Assembly (NCBI RefSeq): GCF_042676985.1
Contig: NZ_JBHTIK010000006.1
Span: 1 to 64,000, forward strand
From: Sphingosinicella xenopeptidilytica
Lineage (GTDB): Bacteria > Pseudomonadota > Alphaproteobacteria > Sphingomonadales > Sphingomonadaceae
DNA: 64,000 bases
Reading direction: 5' to 3'
The position numbers and the translations under genes are program-made. This document shows positions 58,760 to 64,000 of the stretch, one piece after another. The notes under the pieces are model-generated. The model had not been told where the DNA came from. It saw nothing but the letters and a program-made list of their open reading frames with translations, and searched no databases. Each line of letters opens with the position of its first letter. Position 1 is the first letter of the stretch.

Positions 58760-60124
58760 CTAGTACCGCGTGTCGAATGTTGCGGTCAGCTCGGCGGTGC
58801 CATTGGCGGGTACAGGCACCTTCCATTCCATGCGGTCTGCCGAAACCCTGTTGCCGGGGACGCTCTGCACAGGAATGCGCACGTCGCCCCACAGGCCGCC
58901 CTGCAGCACATCCACCGTCACCGGTTCCGCCCGGGCATTGGTCAGCGTGTAGCGCATCACCGTCTGCCAGCGCCTGTCGGAGAGCCGTTTGCGCTCTTCG
59001 ACCACGGTCTTCACCTTCACATCGAAGGCGTCGCCCGTGGGCACGGCAAGCGAGGAGCCCATCGGTGTGTGATCGATCCGGCTTTCGCCAATGAACTGCG
59101 GGTCCCCGCGCGCGTCGCGCATGTAGACACGGATCGTGCCGGCGGGCAGCTGATCGCCGAGGCCGCCCTGCTTGGAGGTCGAGAACTTGATGACGCTAAG
59201 GGCGCTTCTCGGCGTATCGTTGCTGCCGAGCCAGCCGTTGACGAATTCGTAGGTCTTGCGCGCCGGCGCGCCTTTCACATCGAGGAAGCTCACCTGCTTC
59301 TGCTGCGCGTTGGCGATCGTCGTGCGTTCGGCGAGCGGATAGAGATAGTAATCGCCCAGCCTTTCCCGCGTGCCGCTTTCCGTGCCCGCCTGATCGAGCC
59401 GGCCGCCAAGTGCCTGAAATCGATTCTGTCCGCCGCCCACGTTACCGGCGACGAGCAGCGTCCGCGCATTCGTGTAGGTCGTGCCCGTATTGTTCGTCAG
59501 CGTCACCCAGCCCTGCATGTCCGCCGCGCCCGTCTTCTCGTCGAACAGCATGACATAGTCGCTGGTCCACCCGAGGCCGGGGGTAAGATAAGAGAGGCGC
59601 GTCGGCACCGACCCGGCCCGCGCCGCTTCGATCGTCACCGAAAGCGTCGGGCGTGCACGCAGGTTTTCCGGCACCTTGTCGAAGACTACGCGGACGGGAA
59701 GGCCGTCGTCCCGCAACACCTCGATCCGCGTGCCGATCTGAAGCACGATCCCGCCGTTCGCCGCGAGAACCCGGGCTTGCTCGCGCGTTTCCGCGCCGGT
59801 GGCGGGATTGGTGCGGACGATCGTGATCGTCTGGCCGACCGCCTTTTCCATGAGCTTGTCGGGCGAGAGCAGGTCGTAATCGAAATTCTGCTCGACGATC
59901 GCGATGCCGGCCCCGGAAAGGCTGGTGGTTTCAGGGCGGATCTGCGCCGAAACATCCGGAAATTCCTGACGGCTGCGGCCCGCAGGGACGCTCAGCGTGC
60001 GCGCATCCTGCACCAGCGCGATATTGTTGTTGTAGATGGTGACCGCGAGGTCGCCCTGTGAGCCTTCGGCCAATACCGGTTCGGTCAAAACCAGAAACGG
60101 CAGCGCGACCAGCAACGAACGCAT
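58760..60124 (-). CDS. Exported DUF4139 domain protein
   Basis: The 454-residue protein has a signal peptide (SLLVALPFLVLTEPVLA) and DUF4139 features: DLAVTIYNNNIALVQDARTL at its start, LSYLTPGLGWTSDYVMLFDE in the middle and VPANGTAELTATFDTRY at its end. It is a paralogue of the downstream protein but lacks the TonB-box-like insert. The ATG at 60124 follows GGGGAGAC; a longer reading from 60214 would hide the signal peptide. The role is unknown; the pair is probably co-expressed. Confidence 0.82.
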   Translation of the reverse strand: MRSLLVALPFLVLTEPVLAEGSQGDLAVTIYNNNIALVQDARTLSVPAGRSRQEFPDVSAQIRPETTSLSGAGIAIVEQNFDYDLLSPDKLMEKAVGQTITIVRTNPATGAETREQARVLAANGGIVLQIGTRIEVLRDDGLPVRVVFDKVPENLRARPTLSVTIEAARAGSVPTRLSYLTPGLGWTSDYVMLFDEKTGAADMQGWVTLTNNTGTTYTNARTLLVAGNVGGGQNRFQALGGRLDQAGTESGTRERLGDYYLYPLAERTTIANAQQKQVSFLDVKGAPARKTYEFVNGWLGSNDTPRSALSVIKFSTSKQGGLGDQLPAGTIRVYMRDARGDPQFIGESRIDHTPMGSSLAVPTGDAFDVKVKTVVEERKRLSDRRWQTVMRYTLTNARAEPVTVDVLQGGLWGDVRIPVQSVPGNRVSADRMEWKVPVPANGTAELTATFDTRY

Positions 60125-60266
60125 AGGCGTCTCCCCATGATATGGAGGATAGTGGCCCGAACACTTTGCTTTGAAAAGGCCTGAAAAAACAGGGGAAGAC
60201 GCCGGTTCATTCAATGCCGGCCCGTATCAGACGCGCCGTGCGACCCGGCTGAACATAGCGCGGTCT

Positions 60267-60719
60267 TCAGGCCTGCCGCTTCAGGCGGACGAGCGCTTCG
60301 TCCAGTGCCGAAAGGAAGCGTGAACGGTCTGCCTTGCTGAACGGGGGCGGACCGCCGATCGCATCGCCGTTGGCGCGCAGGTCAGCCATAATCGCCCGGG
60401 TGGCAACCGCACTCCCTATGGAATTGGCGGTGAAGGGCTTGCCGCTCGGCGCGATGACTGTCGCGCCCGCCTTCAGGCAGCGATCGGCGAGCAGGATATC
60501 GGCTGTGATGCAGACAGTGGCTCCACCTGCGCGTTCGGCGATCCAGTCGTCGGCCGCATCGAAGCCGTCACTGACGACGACGCGGCTGATCAGCTCATGC
60601 GCGGGGGTGCGGATGGGGCTGTTGCTCACGATCGTCACCGGCACTGCGTGACGGAAGGCGACCTTGTATATCTCGTCCTTCACCGGGCAGGCGTCGGCGT
60701 CGACGAGGATCTGCGTCAC
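60267..60719 (-). CDS. YaiI/YqxD family (DUF188) protein
   Basis: The 150-residue protein starts ILVDADACPVKDEIYKVAFR and has SDGFDAADDWIAE and ADILLADRCLKAGATVIAPSGKPF, the full DUF188 pattern of a PIN-like fold with acidic residues. A nuclease-type role is suspected but unproven. The ATG overlaps the stop of the RNA helicase (ATGA), which fits an RNA-related job. Confidence 0.92.
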   Translation of the reverse strand: MTQILVDADACPVKDEIYKVAFRHAVPVTIVSNSPIRTPAHELISRVVVSDGFDAADDWIAERAGGATVCITADILLADRCLKAGATVIAPSGKPFTANSIGSAVATRAIMADLRANGDAIGGPPPFSKADRSRFLSALDEALVRLKRQA

Positions 60720-62482
60720 CGGGGGCGGCCGTGCTTCGTGTTGCCGCCCGGCTTGCGGCCCGGATGCCGCGCGCCACGCGCATCGGCACCACGTTCACCG
60801 GCACCGTGCGAAGGCTTCGGGCGATGTGGTCGCGACGGCCCCGACCCGGGATTGTCGGCATTGCGGCGGTTATGCCGTGCTGCTTCGCGCGGCTGCCCCT
60901 CGATGGGCACGATTTCCACATCGTCGTCGCTCTCGTTCGCCGGGGATCGTACCATGCTCAGGAAGCGTGCGGCGGCCGCCTGCTGCACTTCAAACAAAGT
61001 CTCGTTCGCGGTAATGCGGATCGCGCCGATATCGGTGCGGCTGACATGGCCCCGGCGGCAGAGCAAAGGCAGAATCCAGCGCGGATCGGCGTTCTGTCTG
61101 CGGCCCATGTTCAGCCGGAACCACGCGCTGCCTTCGAAGCCGTCGCGTGGGGCGCGCGGGCCGGGTGTGCCGTTCTCCGCCAGCAATTCCTCCGGCTCAG
61201 GCAGGGCTGCGCGGTGGACATGCACCAGCGCGGCAGCGATCTCCTCGGGGCTGCGTTCCGCCAGCAGCCGGCTGGCGAGCGCGCGGTCCTCGTCCGCAAT
61301 CTCGGTCGGCGCGAGCAGCCGGGTGAGCAGCCTTTCGCTATCGGCGCTGCGAATTTCATCGGCCGAGGGCGGCGCGATCCACTCCGCCGCGATGCGCGCA
61401 CCGCGCAGCATGGACTCTACGCGCCTGCGCCGTGGATACGGCACCAGCAGGATCGCGGTGCCTTTCTTGCCGGCCCGGCCCGTGCGCCCCGATCGATGCT
61501 GCAACGCCTCCGCATCGCGCGGTATCTCGACATGGATGACGAGCGACAGGCCAGGCAGGTCGATGCCGCGCGCGGCGACATCGGTCGCGACGCAGACGCG
61601 CGCGCGCCGGTCACGGAGGGCCTGAAGCGCCTGATTTCGCTCGTTCTGACTGTGCTCGCCGGAAAGCGCCACCGCCGCGAAGCCGCGCTCGGTCAGGCTC
61701 GCGTGCAGATGCCGTACATTGTCGCGTGTCGCGCAGAACAATATGGCGGTCTCCGCCTCGTGAAAGCGCAGCAGATTGACGACGGCATGTTCGATATCGG
61801 ACGGCGCGATTGCGACAGCCTGATAGCTGATGTCGCCATGCCCGCGATTTTCCTCGACCGTCGAGATGCGCAGCGCGTCGCGCTGATAACGGCGCGCCAG
61901 TGCGACGATCGGCTTTGGCATGGTGGCCGAGAACAACAATGTGCGCCGTTCCTGCGGCGTGGCGTCGAGCAGCTCTTCCAGGTCCTCGCGGAACCCCATG
62001 TCGAGCATCTCGTCCGCTTCGTCCAGGATGACGGCGGCGAGAGCCCGGAGGTCCAGTGCGCCGCGCTCGAGATGGTCGCGAAGGCGGCCCGGCGTTCCGA
62101 CGACGATCTGCGCGCCGCGCGCTAGCGCGCGCCGCTCGAGCGAGGGGTTCATGCCGCCCACACACGTGGTGACCCGCGCGCCGGTGCTTTCGTAGAGCCA
62201 TGACAACTCGCGGCTTACCTGAAGTGCCAGCTCGCGCGTCGGTGCGATGACGAGAGCGAGGGGGGCCTCGGCCGGCAGCGCCATGCTCTTATCGTCCAGC
62301 AAATCCGCCGCGATGGCGAGGCCGAAGGCCACGGTCTTGCCGGACCCTGTTTGCGCGGAAACGATCAGATCGCGCCCTTCGGCCTCGGTTTCAAGCACGG
62401 CGGCCTGCACGGGGGTGGGCGCCGCGTAGCCGCGTGTTACGAGCGCTTCGGATAGAAGCGCGGGAATGTTCTTGAAAATCAT
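60716..62482 (-). CDS. DEAD-box RNA helicase with DbpA-like C-terminus
   Basis: The protein of about 588 residues has all DEAD-box motifs: AQTGSGKT (Walker A), PTRELALQ, TPGRLRDHL, LDEADEMLDMG, LFSATMP, then helicase-C motifs ATDVAARGIDLPG and HRSGRTGRAGKKG. A DbpA-type RNA-binding segment (about 460-520, WFRLNMGRRQNADPRWILPLLCRRG) precedes a basic, disordered tail rich in Arg, Gly, His and Pro. It remodels structured RNA, probably in ribosome assembly. ATG 62482 after AAGAGAG is chosen; 62500 is also possible. Confidence 0.93.
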   Translation of the reverse strand: MIFKNIPALLSEALVTRGYAAPTPVQAAVLETEAEGRDLIVSAQTGSGKTVAFGLAIAADLLDDKSMALPAEAPLALVIAPTRELALQVSRELSWLYESTGARVTTCVGGMNPSLERRALARGAQIVVGTPGRLRDHLERGALDLRALAAVILDEADEMLDMGFREDLEELLDATPQERRTLLFSATMPKPIVALARRYQRDALRISTVEENRGHGDISYQAVAIAPSDIEHAVVNLLRFHEAETAILFCATRDNVRHLHASLTERGFAAVALSGEHSQNERNQALQALRDRRARVCVATDVAARGIDLPGLSLVIHVEIPRDAEALQHRSGRTGRAGKKGTAILLVPYPRRRRVESMLRGARIAAEWIAPPSADEIRSADSERLLTRLLAPTEIADEDRALASRLLAERSPEEIAAALVHVHRAALPEPEELLAENGTPGPRAPRDGFEGSAWFRLNMGRRQNADPRWILPLLCRRGHVSRTDIGAIRITANETLFEVQQAAAARFLSMVRSPANESDDDVEIVPIEGQPREAARHNRRNADNPGSGPSRPHRPKPSHGAGERGADARGARHPGRKPGGNTKHGRPR

Positions 62483-62704
62483 GCTCTCTTGCTTGTGCAT
62501 TCCGCGACACATGTCGGCGGCGGCAAGGCGCTATCGCCCGCTTTTGTCACGCGATAGGCGTGTCGCGGCGATCGCGCAATAGACGAACCGGCAGGGCGCC
62601 CGTCCCGGCCGCGTCCCTTGCGGGCGCGAATGCGGTGCCTGTTTGACTTGATCCCTCCCGGCTGTACCACTTGGGCAACCGTGGAGACCCGATTCAGGAC
62701 GAAG

Positions 62705-63388
62705 ATGGCAGATCAACACACGGAGACCGACTCGCTCGATGTTTTCGATCGGATCATGGATGCGATCGTCATGCAGCGCCTCGCGCCCGGCCAGAAGGTT
62801 TCAGAGAACATCCTGACGCGCATGTTCGGTATCAGCCGCACGGCGGCGCGCAACGCCATGGAGCAGATGACTGCGCAGCAGTTCATGGTTTCGAACTCGC
62901 CGCGGATCACGCGGATCGCGCCGCTCACGCTGCGCGACGTGAAGGAGAACTTCACGATCCGCAAGATGATGGAGCCGAGCATCCTTTCGATGATCTCGCC
63001 CCAGATCGAGGAGGCTGAATTCAAGCGCCGGAACGACGCGATCTTCCACGAAGGCCCCATCCTGAACGACGAGGATGCGCTCCGGCTTCTGAGGGCGAAC
63101 CGGGAGTTCAACGTCTATATCGCGCAGCAGACGCAGTTCCAGCTTCTGATCAGCTGGATCCGGCAGCTTGAGGAAACGACGATGCGGATCTACTGGATCT
63201 ACATCAAGCTCACCAAGTCCATGCCCTACCCGTGGGAGCAGCATAAAAGCCTGCTGGAGCTCGTGAAGAACAACCAGACCGACGAAATCCGCAAGCATAC
63301 GCTGATGATGATCTCGTCCTGCGAGGACCGGGTCCTCCATGCGATCTTCACGCATGGCAAGCTGAACGCGCACAGCCTCAGCCTCTGA
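62705..63388 (+). CDS. GntR-family transcriptional regulator
   Basis: The 227-residue protein has a winged-helix start with DVFDRIMDAIVMQRLAPGQKVSE, then ILTRMFGISRTAARNAMEQM, QFMVSNSPRITRIAPLT. The C-terminal part is all-helical (NFTIRKMMEPSILSMISPQIEE, FNVYIAQQTQFQLLISWIRQL, HKSLLELVKNNQTDEIRKH), consistent with an FCD-like effector domain. It lies upstream of the fourth receptor, which it probably controls. The start at 62705 follows GGACGAAG. Confidence 0.88.
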   Translation: MADQHTETDSLDVFDRIMDAIVMQRLAPGQKVSENILTRMFGISRTAARNAMEQMTAQQFMVSNSPRITRIAPLTLRDVKENFTIRKMMEPSILSMISPQIEEAEFKRRNDAIFHEGPILNDEDALRLLRANREFNVYIAQQTQFQLLISWIRQLEETTMRIYWIYIKLTKSMPYPWEQHKSLLELVKNNQTDEIRKHTLMMISSCEDRVLHAIFTHGKLNAHSLSL

Positions 63389-63484
63389 GGGGCCGGATTC
63401 TCTGCCCATGCCGGACATGGGCCTCATCATGACGTTTCACCGCGTGATTAACGGCCTCTGCAATCATTTCATTTGCGGAATATG

Positions 63485-63528
63485 GCAGCCTTATTTTTAG
63501 AAAAATCTCTAATAAGGCTGCTTTATTT
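63485..63528 (+). terminator. Strong hairpin with T-rich tail after the GntR gene
   Basis: GCAGCCTTATT (63485-63495) and AATAAGGCTGC (63511-63521) form a perfect 11-bp stem with a 15-base loop, followed by TTTATTT. It is the best intrinsic-terminator candidate in the window, ending the GntR transcript 97 bases past its stop, or acting as an attenuator for the receptor at 63606. The rest of the 217-base gap shows no gene. Confidence 0.6.
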
Positions 63529-63605
63529 CCAATCAGGAATGCGATATCACTTTCCATCTCGCTGAAAAATTCGGTGGAACCGAGCGCGATAAGAGGGGAA
63601 TTCAA

Positions 63606-64000
63606 ATGATATTCAGGTCTAAATTCAAGAGCTTGGCTGGTGTGGCGCTGTGGGCCGTCGCGGCTCCGGCGCTGGCGCAGTCGGCCGGGGATGCCGCGCA
63701 GGCAGACACGGACGCCGATTCCGAGATCATCACGGTCACGGGCACGCGCCTCAAGGGCAATTTCGAAGCGCCGACCCCGGTCCTGGCGCTTGGCACCGAG
63801 CTTATCGACCAGCGCGGTACGACAAACGTCGCCAACGTCATCAACGAAATTCCGGCCTTCACGGGCACGCTGACACCGTCCTCCACCACGCTCAACAGCC
63901 GCCAGAACGGCGTGAACGTGGTCGACCTGCGCGGTCTCGGCCCCAACCGCAACCTCGTGCTCGTCAACGGCCGTCGCTCGACCCCGTTCGACGAGTTCGA
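63606..64000 (+). CDS. TonB-dependent receptor, N-terminal fragment
   Basis: The visible 131 residues include a signal peptide (to about AALAQ, residue 25), the TonB-box region SEIITVTGTRLKG and the plug start VANVINEIPAF, RQNGVNVVDLRGLGPNRNLVLVNGRRS. This matches the larger sphingomonad receptors of the 'VTGTR' group (about 900-1000 residues), different from the three other receptors here. The ribosome site AAGAGGGGAA precedes the ATG. The gene runs off the window. Confidence 0.92.
   Translation, partial: MIFRSKFKSLAGVALWAVAAPALAQSAGDAAQADTDADSEIITVTGTRLKGNFEAPTPVLALGTELIDQRGTTNVANVINEIPAFTGTLTPSSTTLNSRQNGVNVVDLRGLGPNRNLVLVNGRRSTPFDEF

Noticed and set aside
62531..62580. Hairpin with arms CTATCGC and GCGATAG between the helicase and GntR genes
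   Set aside because: The 7-bp stem has a long loop and no T-tract, and GC-rich intergenic DNA forms such stems by chance.

Overview
The window looks like a catabolic region of a high-GC alphaproteobacterium, most likely a sphingomonad (Sphingomonadales). The clues are four TonB-dependent receptors with the typical 'EIVVTAQKR' or 'VTGTR' N-terminal box, frequent GTG/TTG starts, stop/start overlaps (ATGA, GTGA, TGATG) throughout, and several degradation operons each led by its own receptor. No rRNA, tRNA, CRISPR array, insertion sequence or prophage was seen, and no stretch over 300 bases lacks a gene.

Layout. (1) 1-109: the start of a leftward [2Fe-2S] subunit of a molybdenum hydroxylase. (2) 319-12171, rightward: a receptor, then six SnoaL/NTF2-fold proteins (two apparently cytosolic, four exported or lipidated), an aldehyde dehydrogenase, a Tat-exported flavoprotein of the 3-ketosteroid dehydrogenase family, an alpha/beta-hydrolase without its catalytic triad, and an exported CxxCH protein. 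This suggests partly periplasmic processing of a ketone, terpenoid, steroid or polyketide-like substrate. (3) 24514-12182, leftward: a tightly coupled operon that is the most unusual part. It encodes a split phosphohistidine (dikinase-like) system (244-aa swivel-domain protein, 509-aa unknown protein, 579-aa PPDK-like protein without the PEP barrel), a CoA ligase, a three-subunit biotin-dependent carboxylase whose carboxyltransferase has an altered metal site, a thiolase, BioB and a haloacid dehalogenase-like protein. The order carboxylase, ligase, thiolase follows the logic of known ketone-carboxylation pathways (acetone, acetophenone), but with different enzymes. (4) 24671-32536: a tyrosine phosphatase, a GntR/FCD regulator and an enoyl-CoA hydratase, then a rightward acyl-CoA set (3-hydroxyacyl-CoA dehydrogenase, SDR, acyl-CoA dehydrogenase, Old Yellow Enzyme, thiolase). 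TTGT-N3-ACAA palindromes in the control regions of (2), (3) and (4) suggest one GntR regulon.

(5) 32771-45321, rightward: a second receptor, an XRE-cupin regulator, a small cupin, a hydantoinase/oxoprolinase/lactamase pair (HyuA, HyuB), an amidohydrolase, a cyclophilin, an ornithine-cyclodeaminase/ketimine-reductase homologue, a DAO-type flavin oxidase and an ALDH7-type dehydrogenase. This reads as opening of a cyclic amide followed by pipecolate/lysine-like oxidation. (6) 45365-57182: an amidohydrolase-CIA30 fusion, a third receptor, a UGSC-type redox pair, an M20 amidase, an MHS-type transporter, an S9 peptidase and a second GntR/FCD regulator, apparently a peptide or amide-conjugate module. 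(7) 57192-62482: two DUF4139 proteins, a DUF188 protein and a DEAD-box RNA helicase, more chromosomal in character. (8) 62705-64000: a third GntR-type regulator and the start of a fourth receptor.

Functions were assigned from visible motifs only, without database searches. Substrates and pathway roles are inference.
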